Shown piece after piece: positions 24,020-35,698 of a stretch of DNA of 60,000 nucleotides. Source of the stretch: Owenia fusiformis. Its lineage: Eukaryota; Annelida; Polychaeta; Sabellida; Oweniidae. Numbering within the stretch: the stretch's first letter is position 1; each line of letters opens with the position of its first letter. The stretch lies in the NCBI GenBank assembly GCA_903813345.2, contig CAIIXF020000011.1:11568842-11628841 (forward strand), read 5' to 3'. The notes under the pieces were generated by a model. It was not told the DNA's origin and made no database searches. It saw nothing but the letters and a program-made list of their open reading frames with translations. The translations under genes and the position numbers were made by a program.

Positions 24020-24930
24020 CACACGATAGAGGCATTAATGGTGCCACTGAGGAGTATGATAATACTTTTCTCTCAAGGGTAGGGATTACAAACAATATAT
24101 AACCGCAGTCCATTACTAAGTGTCTCACCATAGTCTAGGTAGATTATTAAAGTCATTAGTGGTGCGACACAAGAGTGCAATTATGTTGTTCTCTTCAAGA
24201 TAAGGATTGCACACAATATGTAATATGAGTCCATAACTAAGTTCTTTCACCATTAAAGGTGGAAGGTAGCTAGGTTACAGAGTCATTAGTGCTGCACAAA
24301 AGAGTATGATCATGTTGCTCTCTCTCTCTCTACAAAGTAAAGATTGCACACAATATGTAATTGCAGTCCATAGCTAAGTTCCACCACCATTGCAGTCTAG
24401 GTAACAGAGTCGGGGTGCCACACAAGTGTCTGATAAGGTTGTTCACTTCAATGTAAGGATTGCACGCAAGAAATCGCAGTCCATAACTAAGCTCTGCCTA
24501 CCACCGTTATAGTCTAGGTAACAGAGTCACTAGTGATGCCATACAAGAGTACGATAATGTTGTTCTATCCAAGGTAAATATTGCACACAATATGTAATCA
24601 CAGTCAACAACTAAGTTCCACCACCATTAAAGTCTCGATAACAGAGTCCATAGTAATGCACACAAGAGCACGATAATGTTGTTCTCTCAAAGCTAAGGAT
24701 TGCACATATGTGAACATAATCCATGACTAAGTTCCTCCACTATTGTAGTCTAGGTATTAGTATTAGTATTAGGGTGCCACAGAAGAGTACGATAATGATG
24801 TTCCCTCTAACGCGAGGATTACACACAGTATAAATCGCCAGTGTGTCCCACTGCCATTGTAGTTTAGGTGACATTGTCATTAGTAGTGCCACACGAAAGT
24901 ATGGTAATGTTGTTCTCTCCAAGGAACAGA
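24020..24930. repeat. ~120-bp degenerate tandem array, about 7.5 copies
   Basis: The landmark GGATTGCACACAATATGTAA recurs in variant form at about 24085, 24206, 24343, 24459, 24580, 24699 and 24818, that is every 116-137 bp. Each copy also has ACAAGAGTACGATAATGTTG, CAGTCCATAACTAAGTTCC and CCACCATTGTAGTCTAGGTA-like segments. One copy holds a short CT run (about 24319-24332). No coding potential is seen. Confidence 0.85.
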
Positions 24931-25764
24931 TCACATAACTGAAAGTACATAAAATGAGGGAAATCAACAATTATTTAACTTTTCAGAGATGAGAATGTTT
25001 TACTAATCACTTAAGGAAACAAGTCATTCATAATAACATGCAAAATGTAACCCTGTGTAACACCAGAGGCCAATTTAACATTTAATTTAACGCTTTGAAC
25101 AAAAATGAAATTTGGCAAATTCAAAAGCTTACAAGATACCATGTAGTGTCGATCAAGACCATTTTGAAACTATCAAACCCCAAAATGGAAAACGAAACTG
25201 AGGCTTACAATAAAGGTTTGTTCCAGACCAAAAAACATTATCAAAACAACCCCCAAAACCAAACAACTGGTAAAAATAAAAAGACCTCTAAAAGCATGAG
25301 TCTAGATATATGCCCATTTGTTCCCTCAGTTAAATGTATGTGAAATATGATTTTTATAACTGTCTTAGTTATATTTGATAACTATATTTACTTTTTCTTG
25401 AGTGTTGACGCATAATTAACCCCCTGCTGAGAGTCAAAATAAGTACCCCAACAGAAAACAAATAATCATTATCATAGAAAAAACACCAATGGCAACATGT
25501 ATGACATATGAAGTAAAAATAACTTAAAATCCCATGAAGAAATAGGGTGCAGTGGTACTTAACAGGAATGACAAACAGGAAGTGACAAAAAATGTGGCAT
25601 TTTTTGACATTTTTTGAACAAAGATAACACAGTTCTTTTTTGACCTTTTTGACAATGTCCATGGTCAGAATGACTATAAACATGATGAAATAACTTTTTC
25701 AGCCCGCTGAAAATGTGACTGAATAGCTAAAAGTAGCCTCAGAAAAGGTCACTGAACAGAATCA
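24931..25764. other. Unannotated AT-rich spacer before the minisatellite
   Basis: Open frames at 25095-25343 (+) and 25369-25683 (-) are lysine/asparagine-rich or hydrophobic by composition and have no motif I recognise. I see no repeat structure. Confidence 0.45.
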
Positions 25765-26342
25765 CACATCTTCCAGTGGCTTGCTCATCTTCCAGTGGCT
25801 TGACTATCTTCCAGTGGTTTGCTCATCTTCCAGTGGCTTGCTCATCTTCCAGTGGCTGGCTCATCTTCCAATGGCTGGCTCATCTTCCAGTGGCTTGCTC
25901 ATCTTCCTGTGGCTTGCTCATCTTCCAGTGGCGTGCTCATCTTCCAGTGGCGTGCTCATCTTCCAGTGGCTGGCTCATCTTTCAGTGGCTGGCTCATCTT
26001 CCAGTGGCTGGCTCATCTTCCAGTGGCTGGCTCATCTTCCAGTGGCTGGCTCATCTTCCAGTGGCTGGTTCATCTTCCAGTGGCTGGCTCATCTTCCAAC
26101 GGCTTGCCTATCTAATAGTGGTTTGCTCATCTTCCAGTGGTTTGCTCATCTTCGAGTGGCTGGCTCGTCTTCCAATGGCTGGCTCATCTTCCAGTGGCTT
26201 GCTCATCTTCCTGTGGCTTGCTCATCTTCCAGTGGCGTGCTCATCTTTCAGTGGCGTGCTCATCTTCCAGTGGCTGGCTCATCTTCCAGTGGCTGGCTCA
26301 TCTTCCAGTGGCTGGCTGATCTTTCAGTGTCTTGCTCATCTT
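25765..26342. repeat. 19-bp minisatellite, diverged outer copy of the array's VNTR
   Basis: The unit is CTCATCTTCCAGTGGCTGG or close variants, about 30 copies, each 19 bp. Since 19 leaves remainder one on division by three, the three frames read the same 19-residue cycle in turn, so overlapping open frames up to 224 codons appear on the + strand. This is a property of the repeat and not evidence for a protein. The block is related to the CTC-CTCTTCCAGYGAGTTG VNTR inside each macrosatellite unit but is more diverged, as expected for the array edge. Confidence 0.95.
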
Positions 26343-27050
26343 CCAAGGGGTGAATCATCTTCCAGCGGATGGATCATCAAGCGTTTGGATCATCTTCAAG
26401 GTTTTCTTCCAAGAGATAGATCATCTTCAACTTGGAACTTGTTTTGGTGAATTGTCTTGCAGTGTGTGGCTCGACTTCAAGTGTATCATCTTCAAGCGGA
26501 TGGATCATCTTCAAGCAGGTAGCTCATCTTCCATTGGATGGATCATTTTCCAGAGGGAATCTTGCTTTCTAATGGGTAACTGGGCTTCCAGTTTGTCGCT
26601 CAGGTGCTGGTGGGCTGATCACCTCCAAGCTAAAGGTAAATCTGGAGGAAATATTGTACATTAGGAAATAAAAATACTGTACTTACTTGAACCCCACATC
26701 CTAGGGATAAATCTTCCAACCCGGACAATGCTTCTTCAGCAACACACAGATATCACCAGAATAACAATATCCTATGTAGATACAGGCGCTGCAGGAAGAT
26801 GCTGTATATTGTAGTTACTCTCATGAACTCCTCGGAAAAACAGAAACTTATCTTCAGGGGAAGAGGAGTGCATCTGAAAGTACATACAAAATAGGAAAAG
26901 CTAAGCAGTGGTTTCAATTTTCAATTTTCAACAAGGTTTCAGTGATCAACACACTTCCATAAAAGGTGGAGGAGGGAATACGAATCTCCAGTGAGATCAT
27001 CTTTCAGCAGGTTGATCATCTTCCACCAGATGGATCATCTTCCAGCTGAT
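26343..27050. repeat. Leading partial macrosatellite unit (diverged array edge)
   Basis: From 26343 the sequence aligns with the segment that follows the VNTR in each later unit (for example from about 31075). At 26343-26630 it matches poorly, at 26630-26960 it matches well with several substitutions, and from about 26960 on it is nearly identical to the other units. Block p (26629-26980) is included. The gradient marks the left boundary of the homogenised array. Confidence 0.85.
26629..26980. repeat. Block p: first copy of the intra-unit duplication
   Basis: Block p (here, and at 31254-31605 in the next unit) and block q (27322-27670, 31947-32295) are about 690 bp apart and related. Both contain GCTAAAGG, GGAAATAAAA, GTACTTACTTGA, ATCACCAGAATAACAA, GAGAAGTGCATCTG-like and GGAGGAGGGAAT segments in the same order. 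On the minus strand each includes an exon-like segment bounded by splice-like signals. Confidence 0.8.
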
Positions 27051-27321
27051 GGGTCATCTTTTAGGGAGTAGCTTGTCTTCAGATGAGTGGCTTGACTTTC
27101 AGCAGATGGCTTGTAATCTGGTAGAATGCTCGTATTCCAGGAGCTGGCTAATATTCTAGTGGGTGCCTCATCTTCCAGTGGATGGCTGGTCTTCAAATGA
27201 TTTTTTATCTTTTTGAGGGTGGTTCCTCTTCCAGAGGATGGATAATCTTCCAGACGGCATTTTCTGTTCCAGTTGGTTACTTGGCTTCCAGTTTGTGGCT
27301 TAGATTCTAGTGGGCTGATCA

Positions 27322-27670
27322 CTCCCATGCTAAAGGCAAATCTGAAATACTCTAAATTTGGAAATAAAACTTCTGTACTTACTTGAGCAGGATCCTAGAG
27401 ACTTTTCTCATCTTGAACAAAGCTACTGCAGTCGCACAATGACATCACCAGAATAACAACATTTTATGTAGGTACAGGTGCTACAGACACAAGGTCCTTA
27501 TTGTAGTTACGCTTTGAACCATCTCAGAAAGGGTAGACGTTTCTACCTCCAGGGTAAGAGAAGTGCATCTGTAAGTACCTGTAAAATATGAAGTCAGCAA
27601 TGATTTAAATTTTGATTTGTAGTTACAATGACAAAATGATCGAACCACTTAACAGGCGGAGGAGGGAATG
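27322..27670. repeat. Block q: second copy of the intra-unit duplication
   Basis: Paralogue of block p within the same unit. The segment between p and q (27000-27320) is degenerate 19-bp-type sequence, opened by GATCATCTTCCACCAGATGG, so each unit has the order VNTR - p - short degenerate VNTR - q. A third, weaker relative (block r) lies at about 27945-28135, with TGCAGACACCTATTAGTACA aligned to the corresponding part of q. Confidence 0.78.
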
Positions 27671-30480
27671 CAAGGCATTCCTTTAATTGATCCTAGTAAA
27701 TATCTCTTGGCCTTGTACCCCTCCCGGCTCAAGATTTACATCATCAAATCAACTAACTGCCTGAACAGAAGTATCTCTGTAGAACATGAATTAAAATTAT
27801 GTTTTTGCATATTGAATTGACCCCACCCCCAAGACCAATATAATGAATAGTTTTTTATTTATCTTTTGATATGTAAAGCCAACATACACATTATCTCCAC
27901 ATTTGCTCTACACTATAGCTACCCTCGTCCACGTGGGTGTAACGTTCCTGTTGTTTCTTAAGTTGCAGACACCTATTAGTACAAGCAATAGCAACATGCT
28001 TTGTAGATACAAACACTGCAAACAGCTGACCCAAATCATTGATCCACTCCAAAACATCACAACCAGGGTAGAAATTGTTATGACCTGAAAGTACTAAAAA
28101 AAGGAAAAAAGTCAGCAATGATTTGACTTTTTTCCTTAAAAGAAATGAGTAAATATACCCATCTCACTGAAATGGCCATTTTCAGATATGAGTACATTTA
28201 CATATTACTTTTAAGAGAATGCATGAACATGCAATATGTCACCACTGGCCATGTGTTAAAGATGCATTTAGTTCCAGTAAGCCGAACACTAACTGATTAC
28301 TGCCATCAAGAAGTTTCGTCCACTCACCAGTTTGAGAATATAACAATATGTCAACACCTCTGTAGTGACATAAAAGTCAAATCATTGCCCAGTAAGTACA
28401 GTTGATTAAAAACTATAAACAAAAATCATAGCATTACTGAATTAATGGTCAAATTGTTGCTTTAAAAGCTAGCATTATAATATTCAAATGATCAAGACCA
28501 AATTGATAGAACTAGAAATATTTTGTTGGTATAAGTCCCGGGTATAAGTCTCAGAATGAAAATTACCAAACACATGCAAACAGAACCATTGTTCCCTGTG
28601 TTGCACCCAAGAACCTGCTTTGCTGGAAATACAAAAAATATGCTGTAATACTTGTTAAACTTAATATAACAATTTACATAAATTGCCCAAAATTAAAATC
28701 GAACAGAATGGGAGGGATGGAGTAAGGTAGTAATATATCTTAACTAAGTAATAAAATATTGCTTCCAGCTGTTCCCTGTGTGGCTGCTACCAAGGTCATT
28801 CTTCTGGTGGACGTGTGATTCTGTGCAAGGAGAAAATTTATTTATGAGTAACTTCTGCATGAAACAGTAGTAGTTGTAGTCCAGAACATTAGTAGTCTTT
28901 TATCTTCTTCACAACACCTACATTGAGAAAATGATTTAATTGACTACCTTAACTCCAAAGCATGCAAGGGATTATCATTTATTGCAAAAAATAACCTTAA
29001 AAATCTGAACAAGTCACCTTTGTCAATCAGAGTCTAGATCATAAATACCTAGACGGTTGATTGCTTTTTGGACCAAAACATGGTCGCATTTACACTGACC
29101 TCAAAACAATAAAAAAACAAGTTAAATTGAAAAATTGATGAAAGTGAAGATCATCTACCAACTCGCACCAAAAAAGAGAATGGAAGTCGAAAACTGAGAT
29201 TAACATACTAAGGTATGTTAAGTCTCAGGTGAAAATGAGTTTACAAAAAAAATATGAAGACAATATTTTCCAAATATGGCACACATTTCTTCCATTTTGA
29301 TATAAACCAGGTGGATTCCATTATTCTTGCATTTCAGAACATAGAATCTGTTAGGAAGCTTTCAGGCCAACATACCTTAACAAAGGATCAAACAATGGGT
29401 GACCATCCCTTCGCTCATGTCGTATGCTGTCTAGAGAGATTAAGAAGAATAACAAGAATGACATCCTCGGCCATGCATAATTAGGATACATCACATTAAA
29501 AAGATGAAATACAAGACCATACCACTATCAATTCCCAATAGTATCTTTACTGTAACACTGATAAGCAATGTCTACCTACCTAAAGAGTGCAAGGTAACAT
29601 GTATCAACCCCGAGGCCATTCCGTACAGATCCAAGTGGAATCTTGCTGCGTCCTCACAAGATCTCTGGATCACACTATATCCGTCATAGCCAACTACTAA
29701 CATTACAATACCAGCAAGTAAAAATGAGTGGACCTTCACCAGAGATCGACAATACCCCTCCAGAACGACCCAATGCATGCCGGCACCACAGCATGCATTG
29801 AAGAAAGAAAATTCAGAATACCTCCTCCTGGTGGGTGCAAGACCCATCATTTTCACTCACTAGTAAAGAATGTTTTCGCCAGCCATCAGAATATAGGCGA
29901 AACAAAGAACCAAGCTCAACAATAAGAATCCAACATGGAAACTGTTGGTCGGGACTTACAAGGAATCGATACCTGAAACCCATGCATCCAGAGATTGATA
30001 GACACTGATCATCAGAATCACAGTGGAGGTACTACGAGGAACATCAAACGGTATGACCGAGTAAACCAGAGCTCTCAATGCAATGGATCAGAATGACCCA
30101 TGCTCAACAATGCCATTCTTAGATATTCCTCAAAATCAATCGGGACAACATAAAACATGAACAATGGAAGGCCTCCCAACACTTGATCCAGTGTTAAGAC
30201 ATGTTTAGCAATCCAGCCTCATAGCAGATTCCAGGTTCCTTCACTCCAGAATAATGGGTTGGCCAACAAAATCCACTGGTTCAATCAAAATGGAAGGTGT
30301 CCCACTAAACCAGAAGAATCGGCCGCTCCTAAATACCATAGAAAACCATAGTTGGAAAACATGTCTAGCTGGCAGATGACCCCATATGGAATGACTAATA
30401 GGATAACTCAATAAATTTACTTAACTTAGCTGACAGGATCATCGCGATGAAGCTCATCTTTAGGTAGTGGATTCAAGGAG

Positions 30481-31070
30481 GTGACTCATCTTCCAGTGGA
30501 TGGCTCCTCTTCCAGTGGGTGGCTCCTCTTCCATGGGATTGCTCATCTTCGAGCGCCCAACGGGTGGCTTATCTTGCAGCGGGTGGCTTATCTTCCAGCG
30601 AGTTGCTCCTCTTCCAGCGAGTTGCTCCTCTTCCAACGAGTTGCTCCTCTTCCAGCGAGTTGCTCCTCTTCCAGCGAGTTGCTCCTCTTCCAGCGAGTTG
30701 CTCCTCTTCCAGTGGGTTGTTCATCTTCCAGTGAGTTGCTCCTTTTCCAGTGAGTTGCTCCTCTTCCATTCCATCTTCCAGTGAGTTGCTCCTCTTCCAG
30801 TGAGTTGCTCCTCTTCCAGTGAGTTGCTTCTCTTCCAGTGAGTTGCTCATCTTCCAGTGAGTTGCTCATCTTCCAGTGAGTTGCTCATCTTCCAGTGAGT
30901 TGCTCATCTTCCAGTGGGTTGCTCCTCTTCCAGTGGGTTGCTCATCTTCCAGTGGGTTGCTAGTCTTCCAGTGAGTTGCTCATCTTCCAGTGAGTTGCTC
31001 ATCTTCCAGTGAGTTGCTCATCTTCCAGATAGTTGCTCATCTTCCAGTGGGTTGCTCATCTTCCAGCGGA
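30481..31070. repeat. 19-bp VNTR of unit 1 (31 repeat lengths)
   Basis: Runs of CTCCTCTTCCAGCGAGTTG, then CTCATCTTCCAGTGAGTTG and CTCATCTTCCAGTGGGTTG variants. The distance between fixed flanking points (30481 and 31070) is 589 = 31 x 19. An irregular 12-bp CCATTCCATCTT insert near 30766 marks the middle. After it the variant order by central dinucleotide is CC, CC, TC, CA, CA, CA, CA, then the GGG-type copies. Confidence 0.95.
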
Positions 31071-31273
31071 TGAATTATCTTCCAGCGGGTGGATCATCTT
31101 CTAGAAGTTTGATCATCTTCAAGGTTGCCATCTTCCACCAGATAGAACATCTTCAACTGGGAACTTGGCTTTCCATTGGGTGACTTGTCTTGCAGTGTGT
31201 GGCTTGCAGTGTGTGGCTTCCAGTGTGTGGCTCAGGTGCTAGTGGGCTGATCACCTCCAAGCTAAAGGTAAAT

Positions 31274-31318
31274 CTGGAAGAAATATTGTACATTAGGAAA
31301 TAAAAATACTGTACTTAC
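31274..31318 (-). other. Intron-like 45-nt segment on the minus strand (block p, unit 1/2 junction)
   Basis: Read on the minus strand, the segment begins GTAAGTACAG and ends TATTTCTTCCAG, matching donor and acceptor consensus. The equivalent segment in block q (31967-32007) is 41 nt with the same donor and a TATTTCAG acceptor. The upstream exon-like segment (31319-31505 in p, 32008-32193 in q) is itself preceded by a TACTTTCAG or TACTTACAG acceptor. Reading frames of the exon-like segments contain stops, so a functional mRNA is unproven. Confidence 0.4.
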
Positions 31319-32783
31319 TTGAACCCCACATCCTAGAGATATATCTTCCATCACAGACAGTGCTTCTTCAGCAACACACAGATATCACCAGAATAACAAT
31401 ATCCTATGAAGATACAGACGCTGCAGGCAGATGGTGTATATTGTAGTTACTCTCATAAACTCCTCGGAAAAACAGAAGCTTATCTTCAGGGGAAGAGGAG
31501 TGCATCTGAAAGTACATACAAAATAGGAAACGCTTAGCAGTGGTTTCAATTTTCAACAAGGTTTCAGTGATCAACACACTATAATAACAGGTGGAGGAGG
31601 GAATACGAATCTCCAGTGAGATCATCTTTCAGCAGGTTGATCATCTTCCACCAGATGGATCATCTTCCAGCTGATGGGTCATCTTTTAGGGAGTAGCTTG
31701 TCTTCAGATGAGTGGCTTGACTTTCAGCAGATGGCTTGTAATCTGGTAGAATGCTCGTATTCCAGGAGCTGGCTAATATTCTAGTGGGTGCCTCATCTTC
31801 CAGTGGATGGCTGGTCTTCAAATGATTTTTTATCTTTTTGAGGGTGGTTCCTCTTCCAGAGGATGGATAATCTTCCAGACGGCATTTTCTGTTCCAGTTG
31901 GTTACTTGGCTTCCAGTTTGTGGCTTAGATTCTAGTGGGCTGATCACTCCCATGCTAAAGGCAAATCTGAAATACTCTAAATTTGGAAATAAAACTTCTG
32001 TACTTACTTGAGCAGGATCCTAGAGACTTTTCTCATCTTGAACAAAGCTACTGCAGTCGCACAATGACATCACCAGAATAACAACATTTTATGTAGGTAC
32101 AGGTGCTACAGACACAAGGTCCTTATTGTAGTTACGCTTTGAACCATCTCAGAAAGGGTAGACGTTTCTACCTCCAGGGTAAGAGAAGTGCATCTGTAAG
32201 TACCTGTAAAATATGAAGTCAGCAATGATTTAAATTTTGATTTGTAGTTACAATGACAAAATGATCGAACCACTTAACAGGCGGAGGAGGGAATGCAAGG
32301 CATTCCTTTAATTGATCCTAGTAAATATCTCTTGGCCTTGTACCCCTCCCGGCTCAAGATTTACATCATCAAATCAACTAACTGCCTGAACAGAAGTATC
32401 TCTGTAGAACATGAATTAAAATTATGTTTTTGCATATTGAATTGCCCCCACCCCCAAGACCAATATAATGAATAGTTTTTTATTTATCTTTTGATATGTA
32501 AAGCCAACATACACATTATCTCCACATTTGCTCTACACTATAGCTACCCTCGTCCACGTGGGTGTAACGTTCCTGTTGTTTCTTAAGTTGCAGACACCTA
32601 TTAGTACAAGCAATAGCAACATGCTTTGTAGATACAAACACTGCAAACAGCTGACCCAAATCATTGATCCACTCCAAAACATCACAACCAGGGTAGAAAT
32701 TGTTATGACCTGAAAGTACTAAAAAAAGGAAAAAAGTCAGCAATGATTTGACTTTTTTCCTTAAAAGAAATGAGTAAATATAC

Positions 32784-33366
32784 TAGAGGTGTCAAGTATT
32801 AACCGGTTAACCGGTTAACCGCCGATAATGCCTTGACCGGTCTGTGTTTTTATGGGCGGTTAGTTGACCGTGTATAATTCTGTTATTTCCCGCGCTTATT
32901 TTGCATGCTAATCCGTTTGGTTTTATGGTGTCAGTTTCACGTATAGCTACTCATACATGTCATAAGTCCTATAACTCCTCACAAACATCCAATCAGCAAC
33001 TTAAATCCCTGCCACATTGCTTTCCCGCGCTTACTTTGCATTTTAATCTGTTTGTTTTTCAAGCGTCAGTTTCATGTGAGCTACTCATACATGTGATCCG
33101 ATAATTCCTGACAAACATCCAATCAATAGCTTTAATCCCTGTCACATTGCTTTCCCGCGCTTACTTACATAGAAAAGAGTAAAGCTTGACGAACGTAAAA
33201 AATAAACGCCGATATATCATTTTTCCACTTTTTTTCAACTTTCAAGATAGAAGATGAAGATTTCATTTGAAATTATCAGTTCAAATTTCCCGCCGGTTAA
33301 CCGACTTTAACCGGTAAAACCCCCCGGTTAACCGGTTAATGCTCAAGCGGTTAATTGACACCACTA
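32784..33366. mobile_element. hAT-type non-autonomous element, 583 bp, with 8-bp target duplication
   Basis: The element starts TAGAGGTGTCAA and ends TTGACACCACTA, 12-bp terminal inverted repeats with one mismatch. It is flanked by AAATATAC at 32776-32783 and 33367-33374, an exact 8-bp duplication of a site that is present once in the other six units (for example near 28150). The 8-bp duplication and the TAG..CTA ends fit the hAT superfamily. Subterminal regions carry several palindromic AACCGGTT motifs (32801-32820 and 33296-33340). The middle has three ~130-bp tandem copies marked CCCGCGCTTA (32889, 33024, 33154). No transposase frame exists, so it would need hAT transposase supplied in trans. 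Confidence 0.93.
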
Positions 33367-35698
33367 AAATATACCCATCTCACTGAAATGGCCATTTTCA
33401 GATATGAGTACATTTACATATTACTTTTAAGAGAATGCATGAACATGCAATATGTCACCACTGGCCATGTGTTAAAGATGCATTTAGTTCCAGTAAGCCG
33501 AACACTAACTGATTACTGCCATCAAGAAGTTTCGTCCACTCACCAGTTTGAGAATATAACAATATGTCAACACCTCTGTAGTGACATAAAAGTCAAATCA
33601 TTGCCCAGTAAGTACAGTTGATTAAAAACTATAAACAAAAATCATAGCATTACTGAATTAATGGTCAAATTGTTGCTTTAAAAGCTAGCATTATAATATT
33701 CAAATGATCAAGACCAAATTGATAGAACTAGAAATATTTTGTTGGTATAAGTCCCGGGTATAAGTCTCAGAATGAAAATTACCAAACACATGCAAACAGA
33801 ACCATTGTTCCCTGTGTTGCACCCAAGAACCTGCTTTGCTGGAAATACAAAAAATATGCTGTAATACTTGTTAAACTTAATATAACAATTTACATAAATT
33901 GCCCAAAATTAAAATCGAACAGAATGGGAGGGATGGAGTAAGGTAGTAATATATCTTAACTAAGTAATAAAATATTGCTTCCAGCTGTTCCCTGTGTGGC
34001 TGCTACCAAGGTCATTCTTCTGGTGGACGTGTGATTCTGTGCAAGGAGAAAATTTATTTATGAGTAACTTCTGCATGAAACAGTAGTAGTTGTAGTCCAG
34101 AACATTAGTAGTCTTTTATCTTCTTCACAACACCTACATTGAGAAAATGATTTAATTGACTACCTTAACTCCAAAGCATGCAAGGGATTATCATTTTTTG
34201 CAAAAAAATAACCTTAAAAATCTGAACAAGTCACCTTTGTCAATCAGAGTCTAGATCATAAATACCTAGACGGTTGATTGCTTTTTGGACCAAAACATGG
34301 TCGCATTTACACTGACCTCAAAACAATAAAAAAACAAGTTAAATTGAAAAATTGATGAAAGTGAAGATCATCTACCAACTCGCACCAAAAAAGAGAATGG
34401 AAGTCGAAAACTGAGATTAACATACTAAGGTATGTTAAGTCTCAGGTGAAAATGAGTTTACAAAAAAAAATATGAAGACAATATTTTCCAAATATGGCAC
34501 ACATTTCTTCCATTTTGATATAAACCAGGTGGATTCCATTATTCTTTCATTTCAGAACATAGAATCTGTTAGGAAGCTTTCAGGCCAACATACCTTAACA
34601 AAGGATCAAACAATGGGTGACCATCCCTTCGCTCATGTCGTATGCTGTCTAGAGAGATTAAGAAGAATAACAAGAATGACATCCTCGGCCATGCATAATT
34701 AGGATACATCACATTAAAAAGATGAAATACAAGACCATACCACTATCAATTCCCAATAGTATCTTTACTGTAACACTGATAAGCAATGTCTACCTACCTA
34801 AAGAGTGCAAGGTAACATGTATCAACCCCGAGGCCATTCCGTACAGATCCAAGTGGAATCTTGCTGCGTCCTCACAAGATCTCTGGATCACACTATATCC
34901 GTCATAGCCAACTACTAACATTACAATACCAGCAAGTAAAAATGAGTGGACCTTCACCAGAGATCGACAATACCCCTCCAGAACGACCCAATGCATGCCG
35001 GCACCACAGCATGCATTGAAGAAAGAAAATTCAGAATACCTCCTCCTGGTGGGTGCAAGACCCATCATTTTCACTCACTAGTAAAGAATGTTTTCGCCAG
35101 CCATCAGAATATAGGCGAAACAAAGAACCAAGCTCAACAATAAGAATCCAACATGGAAACTGTTGGTCGGGACTTACAAGGAATCGATACCTGAAACCCA
35201 TGCATCCAGAGATTGATAGACACTGATCATCAGAATCACAGTGGAGGTACTACGAGGAACATCAAACGGTATGACCGAGTAAACCAGAGCTCTCAATGCA
35301 ATGGATCAGAATGACCCATGCTCAACAATGCCATTCTTAGATATTCCTCAAAATCAATCGGGACAACATAAAACATGAACAATGGAAGGCCTCCCAACAC
35401 TTGATCCAGTGTTAAGACATGTTTAGCAATCCAGCCTCATAGCAGATTCCAGGTTCCTTCACTCCAGAATAATGGGTTGGCCAACAAAATCCACTGGTTC
35501 AATCAAAATGGAAGGTGTCCCACTAAACCAGAAGAATCGGCCGCTCCTAAATACCATAGAAAACCATAGTTGGAAAACATGTCTAGCTGGCAGATGACCC
35601 CATATGGAATGACTAATAGGATAACTCAATAAATTTACTTAACTTAGGTGACAGGATCATCGCGATGAAGCTCATCTTTAGGTAGTGGATTCAAGGAG

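Larger units (their letters stand above)
27051..31675. repeat. Macrosatellite unit 1 (4625 bp)
   Basis: First full unit. Private variants include CTTGCATTTC (about 29328) where later units have CTTTCATTTC, and CTTAGCTGAC (about 30425) where later units have CTTAGGTGAC. It shares TTTCTTAAGTTGCAG (about 27955) with unit 2 only; later units have TTTCTTTAGTTGCAG. VNTR span is 31 repeat lengths. Confidence 0.93.

Noticed and set aside
25776-26450. 224-codon open frame on the + strand
   Set aside because: It is the 19-bp minisatellite read in frame. Overlapping frames of the same composition exist at 25781 and 25819, so openness is a product of repeat length.
27035-27328. 97-codon minus-strand frame repeated in each unit
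   Set aside because: Most of it is degenerate 19-bp repeat, which tends to be open in every frame. The related segment of block p is stopped after about 39 codons.
29254-29484. 76-codon + strand frame repeated in each unit, with a signal-peptide-like frame (MSFLLFFLISLDS) on its opposite strand followed by a GTATGT donor-like site
   Set aside because: Neither frame has a recognisable family, and no downstream exon could be joined convincingly. Kept only as part of the exon-like observation.
29572-29856. 94-codon minus-strand frame, identical in all seven macrosatellite units
   Set aside because: The whole unit is nearly identical, so conservation of this frame carries no information. The product has a hydrophobic middle but no motif I recognise, and overlapping + frames are open too.
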